A stretch of 45,209 nt of DNA from a virus. Made by a program: the position numbers and the translations under genes. Under the pieces are notes generated by a model. The model was not told the origin of the DNA and made no database searches. It was given only the letters and a program-made list of their open reading frames with translations. Shown piece after piece: positions 25,008-32,052 of this stretch. Position 1 is the first letter of the stretch. Every line of letters starts with the position of its first letter. The stretch covers positions 1 to 45,209 of the IMG/VR virus record IMGVR_UViG_3300005253_000012. The stretch is one strand, 5' to 3'.

Positions 25008-25105
25008 TGGGTGAAATGAGTCTGTGGATGCGCCTTAGAGGATGGGTTGCACGTTGCGTCTACCCCGAAATCTTCGAGTGGTACTACGAGAGCGAGGACG
25101 AATGA
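25004..25105 (+). CDS. 33-residue microprotein with YESEDE tail
   Basis: ATG 25004 overlaps the previous stop (ATGA) and its own stop overlaps the next start, so the frame fits between two genes with no gap. The product is aromatic (MMGEMSLWMRLRGWVARCVY, then PEIFEWYY) with an amphipathic, possibly membrane-associated helix, and ends in YESEDE like the preceding protein. The 3' end of the two genes is almost the same DNA (differing by one base over about 20). Too short to prove, but the coupling is persuasive. Confidence 0.5.
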   Translation: MMGEMSLWMRLRGWVARCVYPEIFEWYYESEDE

Positions 25106-25854
25106 AGGCTGAGAGAGTTCATCCTTTAGTAGAGCCACCAAAGAAAGGCGACAAGGAACCCGTCACCGACCTGGATCGCCAGATCTGGTGGTTTATGGGG
25201 CTGCCTTCCACGAACCACTGGCACATGACGAAGATGTGTATGCGGATCGCCAGGTGGACACCGACGCACTGGACGATGCTCGAGTCCCCGCCTCTCAAAG
25301 TCAACAGGCTTCGGCGGGAGATGATAAAGTTCTTTATGAAGAAGTCGAAGAACCCGAAAGACACACTGGTAATGCTGGACATTGATCACCTGCACCCCAA
25401 CACTGTAGTAAAGGATCTGGTGGGCGACGGCCAGTTCCCGATACACTGTGCTCTGACCTTCAAGCGAGCCCCCACCCTGCCGGTTCCTATGGCGATGGAC
25501 TACATCAACGGATGGGAATCGAGCCCTGCCATGTGCTCGCAGTTCACACCTGGCGAGGTCTTGAAGTGCGATCGAGGGGGCACAGGAGCAATAGCCATTC
25601 AGCGCCAGGTATTCGACGCGATCATAGCGCTAGGCTACCCCATTGAAAAGATGTTTATCTACAAAGACGGAGAGGACTGCGACAAGTGGTTCGCTCGACT
25701 GTGCACTCAGGCCGGGTTCAAGCAATATGTCAACACGGCAATCGAAAGCCCTCACTTCTCCGACGTGCCGGAATATATCAACTCTGAAATGTGGGACAAG
25801 TGGGCAAAAGAGAAAGGACACGGAGGGATAGTCAGAGATGCTGAACATACATGA
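25102..25854 (+). CDS. Glycosyltransferase-like protein (GT-A/GT2 type)
   Basis: 250 residues from ATG 25102, chosen because it overlaps the upstream stop; an earlier ATG at 25042 lies inside the small upstream gene. The nucleotide-sugar site D-x-D is in VMLDIDHLHPN (D93, D95), preceded by a strand and followed by FPIHCALTFKRAP. Near the C-terminus GTGAIAIQRQVFDAI and FIYKDGEDCDKWFARLCTQA then KQYVNTAIESPHF match the acceptor-site region of family 2 enzymes. Phage glycosyltransferases decorate phage DNA bases, capsid or host surface sugars; the target is not visible. It sits in the accessory part of the early operon. Confidence 0.65.
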   Translation: MKAERVHPLVEPPKKGDKEPVTDLDRQIWWFMGLPSTNHWHMTKMCMRIARWTPTHWTMLESPPLKVNRLRREMIKFFMKKSKNPKDTLVMLDIDHLHPNTVVKDLVGDGQFPIHCALTFKRAPTLPVPMAMDYINGWESSPAMCSQFTPGEVLKCDRGGTGAIAIQRQVFDAIIALGYPIEKMFIYKDGEDCDKWFARLCTQAGFKQYVNTAIESPHFSDVPEYINSEMWDKWAKEKGHGGIVRDAEHT

Positions 25855-26383
25855 GATCAGAAGGTATATTGGTGTCGTCGTACTGCTGGCGGCAATCGAG
25901 ATCGTCGTACTGGCCGTGATGATGGCCGGGATATGGAGGTTGGCAGATGGAATGGAGAACACAAACACCGTTCTACTGGGTCCGGTCGGGGTATCTGGTG
26001 GATGCTGCATCCTACGGTGCGAAAACGCTGGCGAACCTGCGGCTGATGTACGATATCCTACAGTCACACCTACTCCTGCCGCTTGCCAGGTGGATACCGC
26101 AACACCGGGGGTCGCGAGTACAGATACACCCGATCAGCCCACTCCACAAGCGACTCCGACTTCAACTGCGTTACCCGAACCTGAACCTACCGCTACCTCG
26201 GTGGCAACTTCATCGCCTGTTCCAAGCTCAACACCCAACCCTGACCCTGCCGCTACGAACGAGCCTGACCCTACGGCGAAACCGAAGTGTAACCATGGCG
26301 GAGGCAATGGGTCCGAGGGCTGCGATCCAGGGCGAGACCCAACCCAGGCGAACAACGATGGAGACCACACACCTGAGCCATGA
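25838..26383 (+). CDS. Membrane-anchored Thr/Pro-rich surface protein
   Basis: 181 residues. A signal-anchor helix lies at about 11-35 (IGVVVLLAAIEIVVLAVMMA). A Cys-containing stretch (GGCCILRCENAGEP) and then 75 residues of Thr, Pro, Ser and Ala (TPTPAACQVDTATPG) form an extended spacer, and the end carries KCNHGGGNGSEGCDPGRDP with two Cys about a Gly-rich turn. The Thr/Pro spacer and the CDPG ending are features I associate with exported proteins of Chloroflexota and their phages. It is probably exported and exposed outside the cell; its role is unknown. Another frame is open across most of the gene (see findings). Confidence 0.6.
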   Translation: MLNIHEIRRYIGVVVLLAAIEIVVLAVMMAGIWRLADGMENTNTVLLGPVGVSGGCCILRCENAGEPAADVRYPTVTPTPAACQVDTATPGVASTDTPDQPTPQATPTSTALPEPEPTATSVATSSPVPSSTPNPDPAATNEPDPTAKPKCNHGGGNGSEGCDPGRDPTQANNDGDHTPEP

Positions 26384-26448
26384 AAATAGCATAAGGGCCG
26401 CCAGTCGCAGGGTATCTGGCTTAGCAATGCACTTGAGGGAGTTCGAGC

Positions 26449-26871
26449 ATGACCAAGTTCGATCCGCCAAACTTCATTATCAAGAAGGGCTACGAGGATC
26501 AGGACCTCGGGCTCAAGGGCGGGCCAGTCAAGGAAGACACCCGGAGCTGGAGGGAGAAGGCCGGCAAGAGGCGGTCATTCGGGAGTCCCAGTGGCGGCTG
26601 GCCAGAGTTCGACAAGGGAGGTAACGTGGTAAAGAGACGAACGGATCCGGCGCCAGTAGAGAGCAAGACCCCCAAGGGTTATGCGTATGTCTGTTTCCTC
26701 TGCGCTGATGAGGCCGGGATGGCTGATGAGTTCAACATCATGCAGTCGGCCCTATTGCTGGGCACCTGTGACGTGTGCGGCAAAGAGAACGTCAGTCGCA
26801 TGGGCACAGAGGCGGCACGCTACCAGGCTCTGCTCGATCAAATAGGCATCGACAGTGGCGACACTGCCTAG
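26449..26871 (+). CDS. Zinc-ribbon-like protein with two CxxC knuckles
   Basis: 140 residues. The N-terminal half is polar and unstructured-looking (GGPVKEDTRSWREKAGKRRS). The C-terminal half has C82-x2-C85 (VCFLCADEAG) and C107-x2-C110 (TCDVCGKENV), enough for one zinc site, with a helix between them. A helical end (AARYQALLDQIGI) follows. It could bind nucleic acid or a host protein. The stop overlaps the next start by 17 bases. Confidence 0.65.
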   Translation: MTKFDPPNFIIKKGYEDQDLGLKGGPVKEDTRSWREKAGKRRSFGSPSGGWPEFDKGGNVVKRRTDPAPVESKTPKGYAYVCFLCADEAGMADEFNIMQSALLLGTCDVCGKENVSRMGTEAARYQALLDQIGIDSGDTA

Positions 26872-27145
26872 CGGTCGCTACGTAATTGTCGACACGAGCG
26901 ATGCGTACGTGCGGGGAGCCCTAGTAGACTCCCTGCGCTTCAAGGCCGAGCTCGACGACGGGGTATACCCGAAAGGGACTATTATCGAGCACGTACTGAG
27001 TGGCAAGATTTTCGTGGTTGACATAACAGCCCAACTATACCCGTTCGGGGCACTTACAACGATACAGAAGGACCGAGCCGAGAGATACCGAGCGCAGCAC
27101 TGGCCCAATCCAAAACATCGGCCCAAGCCCAGGCGCCGGAAGTAG
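26855..27145 (+). CDS. Small beta-rich basic protein
   Basis: 96 residues from GTG 26855. Strand-like sections GRYVIVDTSDAYV, GTIIEHVLSGKIFVVDI and FGALTTIQKD suggest a small barrel, and the last 15 residues are strongly basic (HRPKPRRRK), a possible nucleic-acid contact. No family recognised. It ends the block that begins at the early promoter; a promoter-like sequence starts at its stop codon. Confidence 0.6.
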   Translation: MATLPSGRYVIVDTSDAYVRGALVDSLRFKAELDDGVYPKGTIIEHVLSGKIFVVDITAQLYPFGALTTIQKDRAERYRAQHWPNPKHRPKPRRRK

Positions 27146-27171
27146 CGCCCACGTCGTACTTGTGCGATAAT
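27143..27171 (+). promoter_or_regulatory. Extended -10 promoter candidate
   Basis: TAGCGC (27143-27148) and GATAAT (27166-27171) with a 17-base spacer; the -10 box is preceded by TGC, an extended -10 element, which makes up for the poor -35. It lies in the 53-base gap before the membrane-protein gene at 27199. Confidence 0.45.
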
Positions 27172-27198
27172 GGGCAGACAACAAAAGGAGAGCGGTAC

Positions 27199-27840
27199 AT
27201 GGACACAATAGTAGGGTTTCTGCAATCACTTCCGAACGTGCTAGGTCCAGTCATCTCGACGGGTATGGGGCTCATCGTCCTAGATCTGGGGCTGGGAGTA
27301 GCAATCGCACTGCGTAAGGGTGTGTTCCAGTGGGAGAAGACCATTATCTTCTACCGCACCAACGTATTTCCCTTCGGTATAGCGGCTATTGTCATTGCCG
27401 CTGCAGCGCAGTTTATCAGCGCAGATGTACTACCGGCATACCTCGCAGATCCAATCGCTGACCTGGGCACCCTGATAGGTGTGGGCCCCATGTTTGCTTA
27501 CCTGGTATTGGGATCGATCATCCCTAATGTTCGAGCACTGGTGCTCGGCAAGTACAAGTGGGAGATCCAGTTCCCGGCCATCGCTGCACTTGACGATGCA
27601 GACAAAGAGGCAGTACCGCAGCCATCAGAAGGATGGGTAGAGGCTAACGAGAAGGCGGCCGTGGCTCCAGCGTACGAGGGGCCATTGCCCGGAGCAGTGG
27701 TTGCAGCGTCATTGCCCGATGACGCAGTGGACATAGCTGCCTTGAATGAAGACGGCACGGCAGTCGACCGCTACGATCCAGAGACATTGAACCATGTTGG
27801 ATCAGAGAGCGTCCCCCCAAAAGCTGGGGCGGATCTCTAA
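27199..27840 (+). CDS. Multi-pass membrane protein, possible holin
   Basis: 213 residues from ATG 27199 with AAAAGGAG upstream; an in-frame ATG 39 bases earlier lies in the promoter and has no ribosome site. Three hydrophobic helices are at about 12-36 (LGPVISTGMGLIVLDLGLGV), 54-73 (FPFGIAAIVIAAAAQFISA) and 82-108. The remaining 100 residues are soluble, acidic and Ala/Pro-rich. Three helices in the first half and a charged tail would suit a class I holin, but the tail is unusually long. It may instead be an envelope or virion membrane protein, since structural genes follow. Own promoter likely. Confidence 0.55.
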   Translation: MDTIVGFLQSLPNVLGPVISTGMGLIVLDLGLGVAIALRKGVFQWEKTIIFYRTNVFPFGIAAIVIAAAAQFISADVLPAYLADPIADLGTLIGVGPMFAYLVLGSIIPNVRALVLGKYKWEIQFPAIAALDDADKEAVPQPSEGWVEANEKAAVAPAYEGPLPGAVVAASLPDDAVDIAALNEDGTAVDRYDPETLNHVGSESVPPKAGADL

Positions 27841-27875
27841 GAACACGAGGTAAGCGCACCAAGTAGTGTGAGACC

Positions 27876-27913
27876 GTGGGCTCGGACGCCCCTTTGTCAG
27901 GGCCCGAGCCCAC
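27876..27913 (+). promoter_or_regulatory. Stable hairpin upstream of the 27931 gene
   Basis: GTGGGCTCGG (27876-27885) pairs with CCGAGCCCAC (27904-27913) in ten perfect pairs, and inside it GCCC (27888-27891) pairs with GGGC (27900-27903) after a two-base bulge, with an eight-base loop. No U-run follows; the GGAGG ribosome site begins eight bases after. Could be an RNA-processing or stability element, or block read-through. Confidence 0.55.
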
Positions 27914-27930
27914 TCCAAAGGGAGGTAGAC

Positions 27931-28263
27931 ATGAGACAAGTAGAACTAGAAGCAGTCATCGCAGGTGGCAGTGCCAATTCAGGCGGCATCAATGTCAAGG
28001 GAGCGATGGTCGTCGGGATCTATACCGACTCCGATTTCGCAGGTGCAGCCCTAGCAGCCGAGGTCTCCAACGACGGGGGATCTACCTGGTTTGACGTACA
28101 GACAGCAGCCGGCGTCGATGTTTCAATCATCATCGGAGCCAGTGAGTTCTCTCGTTTGGATCCTGCTGACTGGGCCTTCGCTGAGACGCTACGCTTTGTG
28201 TCCGATGGGGCGCAGGGTGGCGGCACACCCTCTACCCTAACAGTCGTTGTCCTGGCAGACTAA
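27931..28263 (+). CDS. Small beta-rich structural protein
   Basis: 110 residues from ATG 27931 after GGGAGG. Repeating short strands (GAMVVGIYTDSDF, LAAEVSNDGGSTWFDVQTAAG, VDVSIIIGASEF, TLTVVVLAD) with Gly/Ser turns suggest an immunoglobulin- or jelly-roll-like fold, as in head or tail decoration proteins. The following lectin-like gene starts three bases after the stop. Strong ribosome site and hairpin leader suggest high expression, in keeping with a virion component. No enzyme motif. Confidence 0.6.
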   Translation: MRQVELEAVIAGGSANSGGINVKGAMVVGIYTDSDFAGAALAAEVSNDGGSTWFDVQTAAGVDVSIIIGASEFSRLDPADWAFAETLRFVSDGAQGGGTPSTLTVVVLAD

Positions 28264-28265
28264 GC

Positions 28266-28904
28266 ATGATGATCAAAGCTAAGCGCCGAGAAGCTCAGCG
28301 GCGTTTGCTCCTGTTCTCGGGGGCACGGCCAGCAATCGCTTATGGCACCTTGCTATTCGTGGACCTATTCAACGACTCCGACGGGGTGGGGCTAGACGCA
28401 CACACACCCGACCTAGACCTGGCCGGCAACGGATGGGTTGAGCAGGCGGGCACTTGGGAGATCCAGGGTGACACACTTGAATTGCAAGACCAAGTGGTGG
28501 CAGACTACGCTGCGACCGTAGACATTGACCGGACGACAGACTTTGAGGTTGAGTTTGAGATCACTCAGATATCCCTGATTGACCACAACATACAGCTACT
28601 CCTTCGCTATGTCGATTCGAGCAACCTGATTAGGCTACTTTTGTTCGAGGGTGGGGATTGGGATCTACAAGACACAGGTGGGGGGGACGGGCTATTTGCG
28701 AATGGAGCCGGCCTGCGCCTGGTAGTCGGCAGCGTGGTGAGGGTACGACTTGAAGCTAACACGTTCTCCGTATATCACAACGATGTACTGCAAGGATCGG
28801 GCACGAGCTCATCGCACAGCGCAGCGACGACAATAGGGATCAGGGACAGAGACGTAGACGAGGTAGTACAGACTAGGTTTGATAACTTCATCGTGAGAGA
28901 GTAG
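28266..28904 (+). CDS. LamG/concanavalin A-like lectin-fold protein, putative receptor binding
   Basis: 212 residues. After a basic start (KAKRREAQRR) the body, residues 30-212, follows the concanavalin A-like pattern: LFVDLFNDSDGVGLDAHTPD, WVEQAGTWEIQGDTLELQD, DFEVEFEITQISL, NIQLLLRYVDSSNLIRLLLF, VVRVRLEANTFSVYHNDVLQ and RFDNFIVRE as last strand. Such domains bind carbohydrate and are common in phage tail fibres and head appendages. No collagen-like or trimer motif is present. It probably contributes to host-surface contact together with the small protein before it. Confidence 0.65.
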   Translation: MMIKAKRREAQRRLLLFSGARPAIAYGTLLFVDLFNDSDGVGLDAHTPDLDLAGNGWVEQAGTWEIQGDTLELQDQVVADYAATVDIDRTTDFEVEFEITQISLIDHNIQLLLRYVDSSNLIRLLLFEGGDWDLQDTGGGDGLFANGAGLRLVVGSVVRVRLEANTFSVYHNDVLQGSGTSSSHSAATTIGIRDRDVDEVVQTRFDNFIVRE

Positions 28905-28906
28905 AC

Positions 28907-29353
28907 ATGGCAGGCATCTTTGACAACTTCCTTGAGCAGCTTATCCCGGCCATGGGTTCAGGCATACGTCAGTGGAACATAGGGACCGAGCCCATCAGGG
29001 ACTACTTCAATCCCGTGCTCGGGTTGGGGGATCCGGAACGTCACAAGCAGCTTGTGTCGGCGCTGACGGGCGGACAGACAGCCAGGCAGGTACTACTGGG
29101 CGAGCTCGGAGATCTCAAGTTTCAGCAGGGCATCGATCAAGCCCTCGACGCAGCCGGTGGTATAGCCTCGTTTGTTGGTGACATTCAGCCTGACATCCTT
29201 AGCTATCTCTTTCAGAAGCCCTACCCCTCCGAGGGAGAGTTTCGGGAGAGGCAAGGGCCTGGTCTTGGCCAGGCTAGGAACCGCAGGGGCAGGAGAAAGA
29301 AAGGCACCCCACCTCCCAGCACCATACCTAACTACACACCGGGCAGAGCATAG
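28907..29353 (+). CDS. Unknown protein with basic Pro-rich tail, putative virion protein
   Basis: 148 residues. The first 105 are helical (DNFLEQLIPAMGSGIRQWNI, RHKQLVSALTGGQTARQVLL, FQQGIDQALDAAGGIASFVG); the last 35 are basic and Pro-rich (RNRRGRRKKGTPPPSTIPNY). Its style, a helical part with Gly/Pro-rich disordered tail and phrases such as 'LGLGDPERHKQL', is like that of the proteins near the giant gene at 41.8-43 kb. It follows the lectin-like gene by two bases and overlaps the next start. Function unknown; basic tail could bind DNA. Confidence 0.55.
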   Translation: MAGIFDNFLEQLIPAMGSGIRQWNIGTEPIRDYFNPVLGLGDPERHKQLVSALTGGQTARQVLLGELGDLKFQQGIDQALDAAGGIASFVGDIQPDILSYLFQKPYPSEGEFRERQGPGLGQARNRRGRRKKGTPPPSTIPNYTPGRA

Positions 29354-29976
29354 TGACCGTACCCAAGACACTTACTGACTACGTAAAAAGGGGACCGTTC
29401 GATGAGATTGACACCCCCTTCTCCGCAGTAGACTACCTGATCCCGTCGCTGCGCAAGCTGGCCAAGTTCGATGGCTCCTTCATGCGAGAGCCCGTAATTT
29501 GGGAGAGTGCGCCCCCGAGAGATCGACCGAGTCTGCTGGCCAATCATCTCGAGCAGCGTGGCTTCTCAGTGATAGCCTTCTCCGGTATTGACTACTTCCA
29601 AGGTGCCCCCGACCGAGACAGCTTCGATGTGATAGTGACCAATCCTCCCTTCTCCCTCAAGGAGCCATGGGTGACGAGAACCATGAGCTTCGGCAAGCCG
29701 TGGGCTCTACTACTACCAATCACTGCACTGGGCTGCAGGCGCAGCAATCTCAATGTCTACCTATCTGAGTGCCAGATCATCCTGCCTCCCAGGCGGGTTG
29801 ACTTCGTTGGTAAGAAGCGGCCATGGCAGTATGTAGCGTGGTACACCTGGGGGTTCAACCTGCCGGGTGGCAACCTGATCCCGGTCGACGACGATGGCCA
29901 ACCGCTAGAACACAAGAGCTATCTTGACTCGGACCAAAGCGACAGTATGATTGTTGCATCTGAAACAATCAGATGA
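29353..29976 (+). CDS. N6-adenine methyltransferase-like protein with degenerate SAM motif
   Basis: 207 residues from GTG 29353. FDVIVTNPPFSLKEPW (about 91-106) holds the N-P-P-F catalytic motif IV of adenine methyltransferases, and RVDFVGKKRPWQYVAWYTW is the usual late strand with Trp. The place of the glycine-rich SAM motif (normally E-P-A-x-G-x-G) reads VIWESAPPRDRPSLLANHLE, without the glycines, and the target-recognition part is short. It may be a weak or inactive enzyme, or use another SAM site. Phages use such genes to hide their DNA from restriction. Overlaps the next start by ATGA. Confidence 0.6.
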   Translation: MTVPKTLTDYVKRGPFDEIDTPFSAVDYLIPSLRKLAKFDGSFMREPVIWESAPPRDRPSLLANHLEQRGFSVIAFSGIDYFQGAPDRDSFDVIVTNPPFSLKEPWVTRTMSFGKPWALLLPITALGCRRSNLNVYLSECQIILPPRRVDFVGKKRPWQYVAWYTWGFNLPGGNLIPVDDDGQPLEHKSYLDSDQSDSMIVASETIR

Positions 29977-30284
29977 CATCTTACATCGAACGCACACCTA
30001 ACCTAACACTCCTGCTTACTGCAGTTCTCGACTTCGGGGATGGCCCATTCGAGGACTGCATTGTGATTCAGGTCGAAGATCGCCTCGGGCAGATCATCAC
30101 CCCCGATCCAGAAGCAACCGAGGAGATGCAGCAAAGGATCGACGATAGGTTGCAACACTACAGCACCAAGAGGAGGCTGGACAACGACATCCACGTGCTT
30201 CCCCTCCAGTCGGGCGACTGCACCCATGGGCTACCCAAGTTTGTTTGCACAATCTGTCAGCAGCCAGGAGGCGACTATGCCTGA
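29973..30284 (+). CDS. Small protein with C-terminal CxxC
   Basis: 103 residues. A beta-like start (NLTLLLTAVLDFGDGPFEDC, IVIQVEDRLGQII) is followed by a helix (TEEMQQRIDDRLQHY) and a tail with CTHGLPKFVCTICQQPGG: three Cys and one His that could bind one zinc ion. First of a row of small Cys-rich genes. Overlaps the upstream methyltransferase by four bases and the next gene by eight. Confidence 0.6.
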   Translation: MTSYIERTPNLTLLLTAVLDFGDGPFEDCIVIQVEDRLGQIITPDPEATEEMQQRIDDRLQHYSTKRRLDNDIHVLPLQSGDCTHGLPKFVCTICQQPGGDYA

Positions 30285-30477
30285 CGCACCGGAGCCCGTG
30301 AACGCCAAGCAGGGTGGCATCTGGTATGCGCTCTACTTCAATGGCTACACCGACGACGAGATCTCAGCGTGGTTCGAGGAGAAGCACGGCTACAAGCCTA
30401 ACGTCATCATTCACACGGGCGGTGGCAAGCTGGCCGGTCCACTGGCGTACGATCCAAAGGAGCCGAAGCATGACTGA
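30277..30477 (+). CDS. Small alpha/beta protein, unknown function
   Basis: 66 residues from ATG 30277, preceded by CAGGAGGC, an excellent ribosome site inside the previous gene's last codons; an upstream ATG has no such site. Sequence features: WYALYFNGYTDDEISAWFEE then HGYKPNVIIHTGGGKL, where the first phrase looks like a helix-turn-helix-like unit ('GYTDDEISAWFEEKHG' resembles the start of HTH domains that sense sequence). It could bind DNA, but it is too short for certainty. Eight-base overlap with the next gene. Confidence 0.55.
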   Translation: MPDAPEPVNAKQGGIWYALYFNGYTDDEISAWFEEKHGYKPNVIIHTGGGKLAGPLAYDPKEPKHD

Positions 30478-30730
30478 CAAACTGAGCGCAAGTGAGCGCA
30501 TGCATAGGTCGGCGCTAGACACTGACCCTGAAATGTTTATCGCTCTTAGTTCCGATGCTACACATGAATTGGCCGACGAAGTAGCCACCCTCGAACAGCG
30601 GGCGGAGTGGATGAAGCGTGTCCTAACAAGCATGGACAGTATTACTTGGATGCGTTGGGTCGAAGGCCCTTACTACGCAACGGGCGACATGAACGAGCTT
30701 GAGTTTTTTCGAGCCCTCGCAGAGGAGTAA
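30470..30730 (+). CDS. Small helical protein, unknown function
   Basis: 86 residues from ATG 30470 with AAAGGAG upstream. Mostly helical and acidic: SERMHRSALDTDPEMFIALS, THELADEVATLEQRAEWMKR, VLTSMDSITWMRWVEGPYYA and NELEFFRALAEE. No motif or membrane segment. The tight packing in the operon is the main support for it. Confidence 0.55.
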   Translation: MTDKLSASERMHRSALDTDPEMFIALSSDATHELADEVATLEQRAEWMKRVLTSMDSITWMRWVEGPYYATGDMNELEFFRALAEE

Positions 30731-30734
30731 GACA

Positions 30735-30962
30735 GTGCCAACTAGAGCATCACTGCTAGCAGCAGGTCTGGATCCAGACGAGGCTCGAGCCAGGAAAGTG
30801 TGCTACGTGTGTGACGAGCCGTTGACCTCTGGCCTCTGTCAGCGTGACGAACCCACCCCCAAGGCAGCACGCAAGGGTGTGGTCCTGGGTGACAGACACC
30901 GGGCCTGTGAGCCCAGTGAGCACGCCGACAGCTCGAGGAAAGTCTACTTGGGGGTAGGCTGA
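30735..30962 (+). CDS. Small Cys-containing protein
   Basis: 75 residues from GTG 30735, five bases after the previous stop. It begins with a helix (RASLLAAGLDPDEARARK), followed by VCYVCDEPLTSGLCQRDE with C23, C26 and C35, and DRHRACEP with one more Cys and His, which together could form a treble-clef-like or zinc-knuckle site. A basic stretch (PKAARKG) lies between. Next gene starts at the stop (ATGA overlap). Confidence 0.55.
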   Translation: MPTRASLLAAGLDPDEARARKVCYVCDEPLTSGLCQRDEPTPKAARKGVVLGDRHRACEPSEHADSSRKVYLGVG

Positions 30963-31225
30963 TGGATCAAATCAAGACCCACATATCGGGCATGGAGGTC
31001 GACGTAACCAAGGACATCTTTGCCAAGAACATCACCATTGACTTCTTTGCAGGAGGCAAGCAGAAGATAGGCTTCGTCAGGTTCAGCAAGATCACCGACG
31101 CTACCTACCTGTTCGAGCTCAACATCAAAGGCAAGAAGGTAGGCTTGAGCTACACCATTCCCCAAGAAGGCGTGGACACGAGCGAGTACGACGACCCAAC
31201 CAGGCCCCCATACCAGGAGAGCTGA
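30962..31225 (+). CDS. Small beta-rich protein, unknown function
   Basis: 87 residues. Alternating strands (HISGMEVDVTKDIFAK, NITIDFFAGGKQKIGFVRFS, ATYLFELNIKGKKVGLSYTI) suggest a small barrel or meander, with a polar acidic tail. No motif. It overlaps the preceding stop by three bases and is followed by a 28-base gap before the methyltransferase. Confidence 0.55.
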   Translation: MDQIKTHISGMEVDVTKDIFAKNITIDFFAGGKQKIGFVRFSKITDATYLFELNIKGKKVGLSYTIPQEGVDTSEYDDPTRPPYQES

Positions 31226-31253
31226 TGGAGAGTAGACGACAGCGAGTACACGG

Positions 31254-31829
31254 ATGCAGCCCATCATGACGCTATCGATTGAGGATAGGGCAGAGCAACA
31301 GCCCTTTACTGTCGCAGAGAGCGGCTGGTTGCACGGAATATGGTACTGCAGTACAGCCTGGCAGAAGGCGAAGCTGCACGGGCAGTTCCCCGGCAACCTC
31401 TGGAAGCGCTTCCGCTCTCTGTTCCCCGACGTAGACGACAGCAAGCTGCTGCATCTGTGCTCGGGGACCGTTCAGACACCAGAGGTACGGATGGACATAT
31501 CGAGGGAGTTCACCCCATCTGTGCAGGCCAACGTTGAGATGCTACCGTTCTCGGAGGGGCAGTTCGATCTCGTATTTATAGACCCACCATATTCAAAAGA
31601 GGATGCAGCCAAGTATGGGGTGTCGATGCTAAACAGAAAGCGGACGATGGCGGAAGCGAGGAGAGTGTTGGCGGTGGGTGGCAACCTGGCGTGGCTAGAT
31701 GTTAGGTATCCATCCTATCGACGTAAGGACTGGGCGATATGGGGGCTGATCGGGGTGGTGACGGGCTTCATGAGGGTTGTACGAGTTCTGTCTATATTTG
31801 AGAGACTGGCCGATGTCCCTACTGACTGA
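31254..31829 (+). CDS. DNA methyltransferase-like protein (DPPY motif)
   Basis: 191 residues. Motif I region is LLHLCSGTVQTPEVRMDISR (about 65-85), then VEMLPFSEGQFDLVFIDPPYSKEDA with D-P-P-Y at 110-113, and a conserved 'EARRVLAVGGNLAWLDVRYP' strand typical of the Rossmann fold. D-P-P-Y marks amino-methyltransferases for adenine or cytosine. No separate target domain can be seen, so it resembles short phage enzymes or those used for tRNA/rRNA bases. Start ATG 31254, with a later ATG at 31266 possible. It probably protects phage DNA, alone or with the protein at 29353. Confidence 0.75.
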   Translation: MQPIMTLSIEDRAEQQPFTVAESGWLHGIWYCSTAWQKAKLHGQFPGNLWKRFRSLFPDVDDSKLLHLCSGTVQTPEVRMDISREFTPSVQANVEMLPFSEGQFDLVFIDPPYSKEDAAKYGVSMLNRKRTMAEARRVLAVGGNLAWLDVRYPSYRRKDWAIWGLIGVVTGFMRVVRVLSIFERLADVPTD

Positions 31830-32052
31830 GTTTGGTATCAAGATCCAGACACAGCCCCGTCCCTACTGCCGGGAGTGCGGCGGGCAGATGTACCTCCGCA
31901 TACCCAAGCCCGACGCTGACTGGCAGGCCTTCTGGGGGTGTTCGGAATACAAGGCTGGGTGCGGCGGAAGCAGGAACATAGACCCACACACTGGAGAACC
32001 CGAGCACCATGCACAAGAATGGACCCAAGGAGTGACAAGCGATGGAGACTAA
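31813..32052 (+). CDS. Topoisomerase-type zinc-ribbon protein
   Basis: 79 residues from ATG 31813 (a start 36 bases earlier lies deeper in the previous gene). C19-x2-C22 (PYCRECGGQMYLRIP), then FWGCSEYKAGCGGSRNI with C43 and C50, is the pattern of the C4 zinc finger at the end of bacterial topoisomerase I (C-x2-C-G-x-[ML]... F-x-G-C-S-x-Y-x-x-C). In topoisomerase it binds single-stranded DNA. Here it stands alone, so it may act as a small DNA-binding or anti-host protein. Confidence 0.7.
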   Translation: MSLLTEFGIKIQTQPRPYCRECGGQMYLRIPKPDADWQAFWGCSEYKAGCGGSRNIDPHTGEPEHHAQEWTQGVTSDGD

